Shown piece by piece: positions 22,415 to 36,600 of a stretch of 64,000 bases of DNA. The stretch covers positions 2,728,001-2,792,000 of the forward strand of contig JAHCVI010000001.1 of assembly GCA_019096155.1 (NCBI GenBank), written 5' to 3'. The DNA comes from Staphylotrichum longicolle. Taxonomy: Eukaryota > Ascomycota > Sordariomycetes > Sordariales > Chaetomiaceae. The position numbers and the translations under genes were made by a program. The notes under the pieces are model-generated. The model was not told the origin of the DNA. It saw only the letters and a program-made list of their open reading frames with translations, and searched no databases. Position 1 is the stretch's first letter; every line of letters starts with the position of its first letter.

Positions 22415-23124
22415 TCATGCCTTTTCGCCCTGGATGGTGGCGACTATCTTGCGCGTGTGTTTCATGGCCCGGAACTCGAGGTACCAGATGCCCTGCCATG
22501 TCCCGGTGCACTGGTCGTGTCAGCAACACTAACTTCAGTTTTAAACAAACCATGCAAGTACTCACCAGCTTGCCGTCCTTGATAGGAATCGTAACACTGG
22601 CGCCGATCAAGGCAGATTTGACGTGCGCGGGGAGGTCGTCAGGTCCTGTCCATCGTCAGTTCCCTGGTTTCACTACACATAAACTTTGAACATACCTTCC
22701 GCATCATGGCGATACAGCGCCTCCCCTTTTGGCCCGGCCTCGGGCACGATTCGGTCGAGGGTATCGCTCATGTCTGCTCTGACGTCCTACAGTTTATGTT
22801 CGAGTCAGCCATGCCTACTTTCCCTTCAAGCACTCCCATCATGCACCTCAAAGCCCATTCCCCACCTCACTTCATAGCCCCGTCCACCCCCAATGACCGA
22901 AACATAGCAATGAGGGAGGTGAAAAGAAAAAAAAAAAAGAAGAATAAACGAACCTCATCCCAGTTCTCATTCAAACTCAACGCGCAGCTGGTATGCTGGA
23001 TAAACAGATTCAGCAGCCCGACCTTGTACGACCGGATCTCGGGCAGCTCCTTGAGCACCGTGTCGGTGATCAGGTACGACCCCCGGGAGCGCGCGGGCAG
23101 GGTGAAGTGCTTCTGGGTCCACAT
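22415..23124 (-). CDS. YjbQ/UPF0047 family protein
   Basis: Small conserved protein of the YjbQ family; bacterial members can show thiamin-phosphate-synthase-like activity, but the in vivo role is unsettled. Four exons: 23124-22954, 22786-22696, 22645-22566 and 22510-22415, giving 145 aa, the normal family size. All splice junctions follow GT-AG and keep the frame. Visible motifs are IQHTSCALSLNENWD near residue 42, the RHDAEGPDDLPAHVKSAL stretch, and the C-terminal signature GTWQGIWYLEFR. The last two introns contain the 3' end close to CFIm25: the genes are convergent, 162 bp apart. No targeting signal is seen. Confidence 0.9.
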
Positions 23125-24555
23125 TGTTTGGTGTTGTTGCTGTTTGACCGGAACTGCCTTGGGGATATGAGTTCTTGGGAGGAGCGGAGTGGTGAGGAAC
23201 ACACAGGGGCAGGGTCCAGAGGAGGTGGAAGAGGGAGGGGAAGAGGGCGAGGGAGAGGATTAGGGTTGTTATTGTTGTGCTGCTGCTGCTGCTGCTGCCG
23301 CCGGTGCTGCGAGAATCAGTGGTGGGTGCAGTTGCCGTTGTTGGTTTCCTGGCTGGTTGTGGCCCTGGTGAGTCCTCTTTTCGGAGGCATGATTGAGAGA
23401 TGGAGGAGGGGCAGGCTAAAACGTCATGGGTGGTCTTGGTGTTTGTGGGGTAATTTCTTGGAGAGTCTGCGATTGGTGGGAGTTTCAAGGTCGGTAAGGC
23501 TGGGCTGCGGGAAGGAGCTGGGCGGTGTGCAAGTGTTTTGTAACTGATCGAGTTCAATGCTAAGCGGAGATGGAGTAGCCCGCGTTTACAGTGTAGAGGT
23601 TGACCTATCTGAAAGCTGGCCTGATTGGAAACTGAAGCGACGATGCTCATCCATGTGCTGAGAAGCAGGAACGCACTGTCTGGCGTAAGACAGCGGCCCT
23701 AAAAGTCTAAATCCAGGGTCCTAACTCCGAGCCGAAAAAAAACATGACCAGTTCCTGAGCTTTCCTTCAGTTTTCTGCAGCACTGCTCCACATCAAAGCA
23801 GTCCGTGGAAATACAATCACGAAGACAGATTTTCATCTGACAAAGCATCAAAGGCAGAAGTCGTCGTCGTCACGCCACGGTACGCCCCTGGTTGTGCGGC
23901 CCAGTCAACACACGCGACGGTGGGGTTCTGGAAGCTCCGAGTTCGGGTGGGGTAGCTCGCAAAACTCTGTTTTGAAGGTACCCCGCCTTGGCGGCAGCCT
24001 CCAGCCGTCTCAATGAAAGGCGGCCCCAGCAAGTCCGAGCTAAGAGCTGAGCGGGGCCATCCCGGTGAAGCTGCATGCAGGTCGGGTGCCCCTGTCAATC
24101 CGGCATTCCTTCACCCCGGCTTGCTGACAATTCCCAAGGCGCGCTGGTCTCCAACAAAAGGCACCGTCGTTTTTCTCTTGGTCCTGCTGTTCCAGGCGAA
24201 CTTGTCAAGAGTGCGATTGACGGAGGTTCTGTTTGGGCGATTTTGCCAATGCGCTAGCCTGTGATCAGCCGGGTAGTTCATTCAGAGGGTTTTGCTTGTC
24301 TTCTACGTCGATCGCTGTTTGGCAGAGCAGGAGGACGTCATCTCCATCCAACCTCGCCGCGACATCCATCAGAGCCGAGACCCACTGCCGCGAAACTCCC
24401 CAGGTCCTCAACGCCCAACGCCGAATCCGGGAATTCAATCCCACGATTTCCCCCCATGACATGACGCTGTTGTAACTGTCTACGACTGCCACACCTGTGC
24501 CAATGGGGCTCGCCGAGTACAGCGACGGCCTCTGGCCTCGCAGCAGCAAAAGGTC
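23125..24555. other. Divergent promoter between YjbQ and ABC transporter genes
   Basis: This region contains a short CTG repeat (about 23278-23298) and, nearer the transporter, GC-rich sequence. No coding region was recognised. If the transporter has an upstream first exon, it would lie here. Confidence 0.5.
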
Positions 24556-27500
24556 ATGTTCGAGACCGGGTCCTTCTCTGGCTACCGCCCCGTCGTCTCC
24601 GAGCTCGGCAGCGGCTATCTGAGTGCGGACCGCGTCTCGAAGCAGCCCTTCTGCGGAAACGAGGAGGGATGGGGCCCGCTGAGCCCGTTTCGATATGATT
24701 TCACGCCGTGCTTCATCGATGTTTGGGTGGCTTCCGTCGCGGCGTTTGGCATTTTCGTGGGCGCAATTGCTGTCTGGTGGCTGCTGAAAAGGAAACAGCC
24801 CACCCCCGTGTCCAAGGACTGGCATTTCTGGACAAAACAGGTGGGTGGTGTCGCTCGCGGTTGTAGCGCTTGTGGGTGATAATCCTGACGCTGGTTCTAT
24901 AGACCCTTCTTGGCCTCATCATCGCCGACGTTGCCGTGCAACTTGGCTTCCAGATTGTCAGCTACAAGGACGTCTGGTTCGGCGACTTCCGCGTCTACAC
25001 CACCGCCGCCACGATCCTCTCCCTCTTCGTCATCTTCACCATTCAGTGGCTCGAGCACTCCCGGCTGCGGAACGCTAACGGCGTCGTCTTGTTTTACTGG
25101 CTCTTCCTTCTCATCGCCCTCGCCGTCAAGCTCCGGTCCTTGATCTCCCAACAGATCTATGCCACCAGTCTGCCCTACTTTGTGACATACTGCGTCGGAT
25201 TTGGGCTTTCTGTCGTCGAGTTCTTCTTCGAGTGGCTGTGGCCGAAGAAGAACAGCACATACGATGCGCTGGTTGACGAGGAGGAGTGCCCGGTGCAGTA
25301 TGCCACCGTTTTCTCGCTCCTCACCTTCTCTTGGATGACACCCTTGATGAAGTATGGTTACTCGACCTTCCTGACCGAGGAGGACCTTTGGGGGCTGGCA
25401 AGGAAGGACACGACAAAAGCAACCGGCGACGCCTTTGACAAGGCGTGGCAGCACGAGCTGAACCACAAGAAGCACCCTTCGCTTTGGCGTGCCCTTCTCA
25501 GCGCCTACGGCGGCCCCTACTTGCTCGCAGCAGTGTTCAAGGTCGGCAATGATATCTCACAGTTTACTCAGCCGCAACTCCTGAAGCTGCTGATTGCGTT
25601 CATCGCTTCCTACAACCACGGCGGTGAGCCGCAGCCGGTGGTCAAGGGCGCTGCGGTTGCTCTGGGCATGTTTTCGATTGCCGTTTTCCAGACTACCATG
25701 ATCCATCAGTACTTCCAACTCGCCTTCGTCACGGGCATGAGGATCAAGGGCGGCCTGACCTCCTCCATCTACAAGAAGGCGCTCAAGCTTTCGAACGAGG
25801 GCCGCTCGTCCAAGACCACAGGCGACATTGTCAACTACATGGCCGTCGATGCTCAGCGCCTTCAGGACCTCACGCAGTTTGCTCAGCAGATGTGGTCTGC
25901 TCCATTCCAGATCGTCATCTGCATGGTGTCGCTCTACCAGCTGGTTGGTTGGTCCATGTTGGCGGGCATTGGCGTCATGATCATCATGATCCCCATCAAC
26001 GGCATGATTGCACGCATCATGAAGAACTTGCAGAAGCAGCAGATGAAGAACAAGGACGCGAGGAGCCGTCTGATTGCCGAGATTGTCAACAACATGAAGA
26101 GCATCAAGCTCTATGCCTGGGGCGCGGCCTTTATGAACAAGTTGAACTACATCAGGAACGACCAGGAGCTGAAGAACCTGCGCAAGATTGGGGCTGGTCA
26201 GGCATTTGCCAACTTCACCTGGTCCAGCACTCCGTTCCTTGTTTCTTGCTCTACGTTTGCCGTGTTCGTCCTGACCGAGGACCGCCCCCTAACGACCGAA
26301 ATCGTCTTCCCTGCTCTAGGTATGAGCCCCTGTCTGCGTCGTTCGTGATCGCCGCTAACTCGTCTCCTAGCCCTCTTCAACCTCCTCACCTTCCCGCTGG
26401 CAGTGCTCCCCATGGTGATCACTTCGATCATTGAAGCGAGCGTTGCTGTTGGCCGTCTCACTTCATATCTGACGGCTGAAGAGATCCAGCCCGAGGCGAT
26501 CGTCGTGAAGCCGGCTGTCGACGTTGTAGGAGAGGAATCGGTGCTGATTCGCGACGGCTCTTTCTCCTGGAACCGCCACGAGAACAAGACCGTCCTGAAG
26601 GACATCAACTTCAGTGCCCACAAGGGCGACCTGTCCTGTATCGTCGGCCGCGTCGGAGCGGGCAAGAGCTCCTTCCTGCAGAGCATTCTCGGCGATTTGT
26701 GGAAGACCAAGGGTACCGTTGAAGTTCACGGAAACGTTGCCTACGTCGCCCAGTCGCCTTGGATCATGAACGCCACGGTTCGCGAGAACATTGTCTTTGG
26801 TTACCGGTACGACTCGAATTTCTACGAAAAGACGGTGAAGGCTTGTGCCCTGCTGGACGATTTTACCCAGCTCCCAGATGGCGATGAGACCGTCGTGGGA
26901 GAGCGCGGCATTTCGCTCAGCGGTGGTCAGAAGGCTCGCGTTGCTCTGGCGAGAGCAGTCTACGCGAGAGCGGACATTTATCTCCTGGACGACTGTCTCT
27001 CTGCCGTTGATTCTCACGTCGGACGCCACATCATCGACAACGTGCTCGGCCCGAAGGGTCTGCTGAGCTCCAAGACAAGGATTCTGGCTACCAACTCGAT
27101 TCCTGTCCTTCTGCAGTCGGACTACATTTGCATGATCAAGGAGGGCGAGATCGTTGAGCGAGGCACTTACCGGCAGCTCCTGGCAATGAAGGGCGCCGTC
27201 TTCGACCTGATTAAGACTGCCGGACACGACTCGGAGCAAAACTCTGAGGACGGATCACCCAGCGGGAGCGACAGCGAGACCTCCACCGTCATTGAACCGG
27301 CGAGCAGCAGTCAGGAAAAGGAGGAGATGGAGGAAGCTCAGGAAGGACTTGGCGCACTTCAAGCCATCAGGCCAGGCCCCGGCAGCTCTTCCTTCCATGG
27401 GCAGAAGCCACGGGCAGAAAGTATGGCTACCCTGCGTAGGGCCAGTACTGCCAGCTTCAGGGGTCCCCGCGGCAAGCTCCACGACGAGGAGAATCCCAGC

Positions 27501-30500
27501 AAGACGAGGCAAGCGAAGGAACACTCGGAGCAAGGCAAGGTGAAGTGGGCAGGTACGTGTTTGCAGACGATGTGTGAATCAATACGGCATGCTAATATGA
27601 GTGACAGTCTACGCTGAGTACGCAAAAACGAGCAACCTTGTTGCTGTCGGTATCTATTTGCTCGCCCTTGTCGCTGCGCAGACTGCAGGAATCGGTAAGT
27701 CACAGCTCTCGCTTTGGCAGATGCTGTGAACGCAACGTCAGGATTCAGACCTACTGTCGTCCAGCTGTTCCCTGCCCCTTCACAAACTCAGTTTGCTTGT
27801 TTTATGGCATCGCTAACTCGGCTTGTAGCTGGAAGCTATTGGCTCAAGAACTGGGCCGAAAGGAACACCAAGGCCGGTGGCAACCCTGACGTGGGCAAAT
27901 ACATTGGCATCTACTTCGTGTTCGGCATCGGCGCTGCTGCCTTGACGGTATTGCAGACCCTGATTCTCTGGATCTTCTGCTCCATCGAGGTATGTGGAAA
28001 ACAAAGAGATGCGAACCAGAGTTGGGCTCACATGTGGTTCGCATAGGCATCTCGCAAGTTACACGAGAGGATGGCGACAGCAATCTTCAGATCGCCCATG
28101 TCCTTTTTCGATGTTACACCGGCTGGCCGCATTTTGAACAGGTTCTCGAGGTGCGTTTCTGGCGGCCTTACCCCTCCAAACCTCCATCCTCTGCTCCCCG
28201 TTTCTCCCCAATGGGTAGGACGGGCCTCCTGTTGTGTGAGGGGGCTTGAACCAAGTGGCTCCAGCGACGCGGGAACCACCGGCGCCAGCGATGCCGTGCT
28301 TCCATGCCGCGTAACCTCCGTCTCGTTCCCAATCCAGCACATTACACACTCACACCTTTGAGCTTGGCGTCATGCTGACCGTTTTGCAGCGACATCTACC
28401 GTGTGGACGAGGTGCTCGCTCGCACGTTCAATATGCTCTTCACCAATCTAGCTAGGTCGGGCTTCATCCTCGTCGTCATCTCGGTCACGGTGCCCCCTTT
28501 CATCGCCCTGATCATTCCGCTCGGCGCCATGTACATCTGGATCCAGCGGTACTACCTTCGGTCGTCCCGAGAACTCAAGCGACTGGACAGCGTGAGCCGC
28601 AGCCCAATCTATGCTCACTTCCAAGAGTCGCTCGGTGGCATCTCGACCATCCGTGCCTACCGCCAGCAAGACAGGTTTGAACTTGAGAACGAGTGGCGAG
28701 TGGATGCCAACCTTCGGGCCTACTTCCCCTCCATCAGCGCCAACCGGTGGCTGGCGGTGAGACTGGAGTTCATTGGCGCCGTTGTCATCTTGGCTGCGGC
28801 CGGCTTCTCTGTCATTGCCGTGGCCAACGGAACCAAGTTGAGTGAAGGCATGGTCGGTCTGGCGATGTCGTATGGCTTGCAGATTACCACGTCTCTCAAC
28901 TGGATCGTCCGTCAGACGGTCGAGGTGGAGACCAACATCGTGTCCGTCGAGCGTGTCCTTGAGTACGCCCAGCTGCCCAGCGAGGCGCCCGAGATCATCC
29001 ACCGCAGCCGCCCGCCCGTCAGCTGGCCGTCGCGTGGCGAGGTCGAGTTCAACAACTACAGTGCGCGGTACCGCGAGGGGCTCGATCTTGTGCTCAAGAA
29101 TATCAACTTGGACATCAAGTCGCACGAGAAGATTGGCGTTGTGGGACGCACAGGAGCAGGGAAGTCGTCGTTGACCCTGGCGCTGTTCCGCATCATCGAA
29201 CCAGACACGGGCAACATCAGCCTCGACGGCCTCAACACGTCAACCATCGGCCTGCTGGATCTCCGGCGACGCCTGGCCATTATCCCACAGGATGCGGCTC
29301 TCTTCGAAGGAACCATTCGGGACAACCTCGACCCGGGGCATGTCCACGATGACACGGAGCTTTGGAGCGTTCTCGGTATGTCTGGACACTGTGACATCCT
29401 CCACCCACTTCCCCTCCCCCTTCACCTCGCCGTTCACATGGCCGTGCCGTCTTATCGGGTACACAAGACTAATCTGGGTTGGTGCACAGAACATGCTCGG
29501 CTAAAAGACCACGTCGCTTCCATGGAGGGCGGGCTGGAGGCCAAGATCCATGAAGGAGGTAAGCAGCGCATTTTCCACGTGGTGTCTTGTTACTCTGGCG
29601 GTTTCTGTCGGCTCTTGCATGTGCTTGTCGTGCACCTGTGTCCCGCGTTGGCGTCATCTTGGAGTCGCCGCGCGTCGGCATCATCGCAGCGCAACACGGC
29701 TGGCTGCATCGCACCTTGCCCTCGGGTCTCTTGATACGAGCCCCAAACCGTCAATAAGCTGCCAGACATGTGGGTAGTATGGCACGCCATGGACCCTCGG
29801 TCTTGCTGCAGGGTCGCAGGAGATGGGTGGAGGAAGTCCTCCGAACACTGAACCAGTCGCACACTGCCTCGTCATGTGCCCCGTCACACATCTCTGTCTC
29901 GTTGTCGACGCACCCCTCCACGAACGCAGGCCCTTGCAGGATCTCCGATGCAAGGCTCTTCACTGGAGCCCACTGGATGAGCCGGGCCCCGAGCCACGGC
30001 ACGGTCTTATCGGCCATGCTATGTTTGCACACTGGAGTACCGTCCAAATCCATGGATCGGTTTGCTTACAGCATGCGTGCCGGGACCAATGGCTCCGGCA
30101 GGCGGGCAAATCCCACGGCCCCAGTACCCATGCCAATGTCATGTCACTTCTCAGACCTAGCACAGCTGCAGGATCGGAGATACAGCAGAAGACCCAGATG
30201 TCCTCCTGCGATGGAACCATCCCCCTTTTCCCCCCCCCACCGACTACCCCCCAAATCACTGTACCAAAATACCCCAGAACAGAACAATCACTAACCCCTG
30301 CCGTCCCATCCAGGTTCCAACCTCTCCCAAGGCCAACGCCAGCTCGTCTCCCTCGCCCGCGCCATGCTCACCCCGTCCAACATCCTGGTGCTCGACGAGG
30401 CCACCGCCGCCGTCGACGTCCAGACCGACGCCATGCTGCAGAACACGCTGCGCGGGCCGCTGTTCGCCAACCGCACCATCGTGACGGTGGCGCACCGCAT

Positions 30501-30639
30501 GAACACCATCATGGACAGCGACAGGGTCGTGGTGCTGGAGCGCGGGGAGGTGGTCGAGTTTGACACGCCCGCGGAGCTGATTAAGAGGAAGGGGGTGTTT
30601 TGGGGGTTGGTGAGGGAGGCGGGGTTGTTGGAGGAGTGA
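24556..30639 (+). CDS. ABCC transporter, Ycf1/Bpt1-like (vacuolar conjugate pump)
   Basis: Full-length MRP-type ABC transporter; yeast Ycf1 moves glutathione conjugates and metals into the vacuole. Nine exons: 24556-24840, 24903-26319, 26371-27552, 27608-27694, 27829-27989, 28047-28150, 28390-29375, 29490-29558 and 30314-30639, giving 1538 aa with every junction in phase. An N-terminal TMD0 (CGNEEGWGPLSPFRYDFTPC) is followed by TMD1. NBD1 has Walker A GRVGAGKSS, LSGGQ and LLDD. An acidic/Ser-rich linker precedes TMD2. NBD2 has GRTGAGKSS, a LSQGQ signature and LVLDEATAAVD. All catalytic motifs are present. The start at 24556 is the first in-frame Met before the conserved CGN block; a further upstream exon cannot be excluded. 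Introns 7 and 8 are unusual (see findings). Confidence 0.93.
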
Positions 30640-33600
30640 GTGATTTTTTTGTTTATTGTGGTTTTGGTTTTGGGAGGGGGGTGGAAGGCTGGGATTCTTC
30701 GACGTGAGCACATGGGGGAAGGGGGGTGCTTGGTTTGTTGGAAGTGTCAGTCAGTTGTAGTATACGTAAGGTACGTGATGTGGAGCGGTGAGCGTAGGTA
30801 TCTCCGGGGGTGGTCGATAGGGGGAAGGGGGGGAAAATGCATGCATGGATTAGCAGCGTACATACATACATACACACAAGATTACAAGCAACGCCGAATC
30901 GTGGTGTTGCTGGTGAACTCATCTGCCATTATTTCTTGTACATACCCTCACCCGCCCCGTCACAGCGTCTCTGTTGCCACGTACCTCTATTTTACCGAAT
31001 GTCGGAAGGGAGAGGGGGCTGTCGTGATTGTAATGAGTATCACCGCCCCCCCAGCGATCAGAGCAACAACAGACAGAGAAGGGAAGGTCCGTCCAATGGA
31101 ACGCGTGTTGAACCGGGGCTGGAGATAAACAAGGCACACATTACGCGAAGGCAGAGTCAAAGAGTCAAAAAGTTTAAGGTCTTTTTTTCCTTGTTCCCGT
31201 CTGTTGCTGAGCAGGGCACTCCGAGACTTAGGCGCTGTGGAACGGGATATCTCGTGATCGGACGCGGATGTTGTTGTAGCGGTTGATCCTTGCTCGCCGG
31301 CAGTTGCGTGTCGGGGGCGGGGGGGGAAACAATGTCTTGGGGGAGTGTGTTTTGCCAGGGGCAGGGGTGGTGGGGTTCATGTGTCTTTGGGATGGGATGA
31401 GATGAACTTTGATGGACATCATGACTTGATAGTGAGGACGGGACGGGAAGGTCATGGATGAGCACGGCAGTGTCTAAACCTGGTGATGGATGAGGGGGGG
31501 TTTGTGAGGTGTGAGGGGTGTTGTCGTCGTTGTTAGTTATCCCCTTGTTTGGTACGCTCTGGAGATAGATGGGCACTCGAAAGCGTTGCTTACTCCCCCA
31601 CTCTCAGCCCGCTGGTGGTCAGAACCATTCATTACCGATTACATGCAGAGAGCGTGCTTAATTCGTCGAAAAGGGGCTTGGATGTTCCTCTTGGGAACTC
31701 CTTCGTCACCATGTCGGTGACGCCAGAATGAGACGGGGTGCCGAAAGGGGGAGGGATCACCATCCTGGCCATTTCGGCGGTTCCTAATGGGGCCGCCGGC
31801 GTGCGGCTCGGCGAGGGGTTTGGGAAGGGGGTTTGTGCCCGTGGAGCTGTTTTTGGGATGTGATGTGACGGGTCTGTTCACAAGGACTCTGCAGGTGTGA
31901 GACAGGTCTGGGTTTTGGGTTGGAAATGGGGAGTGGAAAAGAGGATCCTCTCCCGGGTATTTCCGTGGTAAGGGTGGATGATGGATGATGATAAATCAAC
32001 GGGTTTATTCTGTTGCCTTGATAGCGCTTGGATATCTCGCAGGATGTCGACGTTGCAGCCGGGCTTTGACCCTGGGTACCGTTCCCTTCCCACCCCCTGC
32101 CTCGCACGTCTGCGCCTCACTGCCGCAGAGAAGCCCAAGCCAGAAGCAGGGCGGAGGTTCCAGCGCGAAGCTGTGTGACCTGTCCACCAACCACACTTGA
32201 TTAATGTCCGTATTACACAGCGTGCCGCTGCTGACCGCATCTGCGGGGATGGGCCCAGGCCGGCCGGCGCTCGTTGGAGCGTCGGAAATATGGCCAGACA
32301 TGCAGTCGATATCGACAAGAACAGGGCAGATGCGTCGTACGGCGCATGTGGAAGGGGAGGGTAGGACAGAAAGCCGTTGAGAGGGTCTGAGACTGGAGAT
32401 CCTGATGAGTCCCTCGCCTAGTTACACAGGCCAAGCCACTGCCGTTGTTGAATGGTTACGCAGAAGGCCGGGTGTGGTCCACGTGGTGACGGCTGATTGA
32501 TGCTCGCAGGTCTGGCGGTCAGGGAACTTGGGTATCGCGCGAGAACTTTGGATACTGGACCGAATATCACGAGATCCAAGAAAGCTGTGGACAAGGTCAA
32601 GGTTGAAATTGGAAACCCCGAAGTCACCGGATTGTGGCGCGCGTTGGGTCTCGTCGTGCCCTCATATAGGAATGAAGAAACGCTCAACATGCAGCTCACA
32701 ACAGCTGCGATTGCGACAGACTGGGCGCATCCGCGCCGGTGCTTGAAATCGGCAGCAAACACTGTGAAGGCCGCTCGTCAACAGGCAGCCCAAAAACAGC
32801 AAGCCAACTTGATAAGGATGCCAATACGGCGGCACAGCTGCTCAAAGAGGCTTGAACTCCGCAGCCGCGGCGATAACGTTGCCAATAAGACGCCCCATGG
32901 GTCCAATCCCGCAGCTGGGAGAAACCATGTGAGCGAGCCCAGGCCCTGAGAGACTTGACACTGCGGGCAGCTCGGTATTGTCCAGGTCGATCTGCTCCTC
33001 CTCAAGCTGAGTGTTGGTTCGGCATGTTTTGAGAGACAGGACATATTGCGTGCGGATATTGACCAGCCAGCCATTGGTGTCGACTGGGCGTGGGCCAGGG
33101 GTCGGAGGCGTCAATCCGAGCGCGTCCCATCAGCCCCGGGGTGGTGTCCTGGGTAGGATACCCAGGAGGCGCCCTGCTTATGTAGGATTGAGGAATTCGG
33201 GGCAGAAACGGCAGATGGTGCAGCGCCTTCACCCTCATCACGCTGGGCTGGCCTAGCTGCCTGACTGGCGATGCATCCCACCATGGATGCAACGAGGTCC
33301 GAAGGAGGACGTAGGGCAACGACGTGAAGCTGTTGTGTAACCCCAACGTCGCACATTCAGCCTGGTGGCTGCCGCGCGCCGAGCCAACCCCAATTTTTGG
33401 GCGCACCCCAAGCCGAGAGCCTGCTTGACAATGCTGTTTGCTTGAGGTCACACGAAGGCCGGGGTCGATTGCCGTGGGACTGCAGTGGACAGAGTTGACG
33501 ATGGATTCGAAGTGAGATCCCCCACCCCTCAAACAGACGCAAACATGCTCTCTTCTGTCTTGGGGGATTTATCTCTGGCCAAACACATCATGCAGGCACA

Positions 33601-36600
33601 GCACATTCCCGTTGCCTCCGATTTGAAGAAAGGTCCTGTGGCTGCCGCACTTCATCCTGGATCCTCTCCGAGGATGGGACTTGCATACTGCACATATGTC
33701 GGTCTTGTGCAACGGCGGCACAAAAGATCCCTACCTCGCTTCAATGTTGCGACGCGAGGGAGTGACTGGGGGCTCCCCTTCGGAGCACACTGCTTGATTC
33801 TGATCCAGCCGGGCAATTCTGGCCGATGTCATTGCCGCCTTGGTGATAACTATGCCGCGGACCAGGTTGAAGCAAATGCATCCCATCTTCCACGACGGAT
33901 CCAAATGTGCAGAAAAGTCGGAAGGTGGAAGAAAAGAGTAAAAAAGATTCAGGGACGCACTAGGACTGGGTTTTCGGTGCGCGGCGTGTCTTGAGCTGGT
34001 CGGTCTGCGGCCACGCCGTGACAAATGCCGACAGACCCGGAAGGAGACCTGAGAGAAGACCCGGGAGTGCGGTTGTCATTTCCTCCTTCTGCTCGATAAA
34101 GATAAGCTTGCGGCACTGTTCAGTTTGGCGAAGGTGTGCATTGCTTGGCAGGACCCTTGCAACCAGCAGCCTGGGTCAGGAGGGGTTCCTGTGTGTGGGA
34201 GAAAGAGAGAAAACGTGTGTGTGTGTGTCGGGGTCGGACGAATTGGGCGAACTGAGCAGCCAAAGGTCAAACGAAGGACCTCCCCGCCGACCACCCCACC
34301 ATCCATCTACGAAGTAAGACAAACGCGCCGACGAGACGAAACAAAACTGGGATAGCTTAACTCCCTAAATATAGGGTCAATTGACAACCCGGAGCCAAGC
34401 GAGCGAGGTGCATTGAAGGAGTTCGCATTTCCCACGACGGTATTTGGTTTGATGGTAACATGGGTCAAGAAACGAGCACGCAGATGTGTTTGGTACAGAG
34501 TGTTCAAAACGTGGGAATCATGAAATGAGTGCCCATTCCCCATCCTTTCCTTGTCGTCCGAAGTTAGCGTCCGCGGGCTGGCAAGGCCCGTTCCGGGAAC
34601 CTGGTTCGAGTGATGAGAAGTGAGAAGCGGAGGGGCAGCGAACGGACGGACGGTGCTTGCGCTGCTTGGCTTGCCCAGAAGGCAACTAAAATGCTCATCC
34701 ATATAAGGTTTGTAAATACAGTCGGGCATGTTGGCTCCCACTGTCCGGCAAGCACAGCTGCGGTTCCGCTGCAGCCGCTCCACTTAATTCACCTGGTTCC
34801 CAACTTTGGCGCAGATCTCTCCGCTATTTGGTCATCGGTATGGTATGCATAGGTATATCAGCGCCTTGAGTATTCGTGTGTGCCTCGAGCTCGATGATTG
34901 CTTCGAGGCCATCGTGATCAAGGACGCACGTTGCAGTGTTTTACCCCCGTCACAGTGTTGGTGGAATGAACTGTCAATAATTCCGGAATTATCCGTCTCC
35001 TCCCAGCCCCTACTTGCTGTCAAGAACGCCGCACTAGCTGGAAGTGTGTCTCCCCGGAACATTGCTGCTGTGCGCTCATTTCTGTCCTGGGATCCCATTG
35101 GTAGGGCCAAACGGCAGCTTCAGACAGCAAGTGTGGCGGTTGCTTGATTGGGACACACTGCGTCGGCCGCTGGCAGCGGTTTTTGCATTTTCGAGGTTGC
35201 ACCGCTTTCAGATTCCTCCATGTCTATCTTGAATCAGTATCACCATCAAATGGCGATGGTCGAAGAATTGTGCTGGATCGTCACCTTTTGGGCCCTCCAG
35301 GATGGCGAGGCTTTGGTCCGTTCTCTCGGGTACGGTACCTGGGGCCCACCCCGCCTGGGAGACTTGCGCTCGCTTGCGTTGCATCAACGCCCAACAACCT
35401 GAGCTTCCCCCGTTGGCTGCTGCCGAATGCATGGAACACAGCCGCGGCGTGTTTTGGCTTCCATTTCCATCGACCTGCGTGTGAGCTGCACTCCATCGCG
35501 ATCAATCGGGGACGACCCGGGTCATCGGGCGCCGCTGCAGGCCAGGGTGGTGGACGCCTTGGCGTGCAGCGGATGGCTGTTGACGACGAAAAGGGGGTCC
35601 TGGCGTCCCAAGGAAAGAAAAGGTCCCGTCTCTCGGCATTGAGTGAGCAATGCGGGGCAATGAGCATCGACCACATTCCCTGCATGAATGAGGCCCAGCC
35701 AAATCAATCTTGGGCGCCGTCCTCGCATCTGAAATTCCACTTTGGCCGCCGAGATGAAAACCGGATTTCCCAGTCTGTCATTTCAACCACACGACTTCCT
35801 CCTTGAGTCCTTTGTCCTGAGGTTGATGATGGGCCCACGACTGCTCCAACTCCAGATCCCCGAGGAATCCAAATCGCCCATGCCAGAACTAAGAAGAAGC
35901 CCGCACCTCCGCAAATATTTGAGGTGGCATCGCAAGGCATTTCATCAAGGCTGTAAGATAGCGGTGAACCACCACCACGTCAACTTCACTACATTTCGTC
36001 CTGCAACCCAGTCGCTTGACGTACGACGTTGCGTTCTGGGTTTAAACCGATGCACGCCCGCACAAAAAGGGGAAGCCCAAAACAGGGATCAGCAAGGCCT
36101 GTCAGTTCCTGCGACGCAAGGCCTGATCTCGATCTCGATTCAATCGACGTTCCAGGCGGTAGCCATGCATGCGGTTGCCCGACGTCTCGAGCTGAGGAAA
36201 GCTGGGCATTGCCAGCAAACGAAAGGCATGCCGCCGTTCCGGGCCATGCCCTGCCTTGGTTGTCGTCATTTGAGCTTGCCATCGCGTGGCGTGTCGTCCT
36301 TGTGATGTTGGTTGTGGAACATGTCGCCGCTTGTCTGAAGTGTTCCTACCCCGGGCCAATAACGGAAATAAATGAGACTGGCAGGCGTCATCTTGTGCTT
36401 CCACAAATGTCCTTTCGCGCCTCCAGACTTGGTGGGTTCGGGGCAGGAAGTTGGCCAGGATGTCCACTTCCTTCCGCAATCTCGAGACAGTTTCGCAGAT
36501 AATACAGCGCCCTCACCATTCATTGCCCAGGCTGTTGACAGCCGAAACATTGTCTGTGCATCAGACCCACATACCCCACCAGCCACACCAATATCTGCCA

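Noticed and set aside
29823..30563. Open frame overlapping the last transporter intron and exon
   Set aside because: It is a different frame from NBD2 and lacks any motif; a shadow frame.
32497..32949. Open frame in the gene-poor region
   Set aside because: The translation shows no domain, no repeats and no supporting splice sites; it is indistinguishable from chance.
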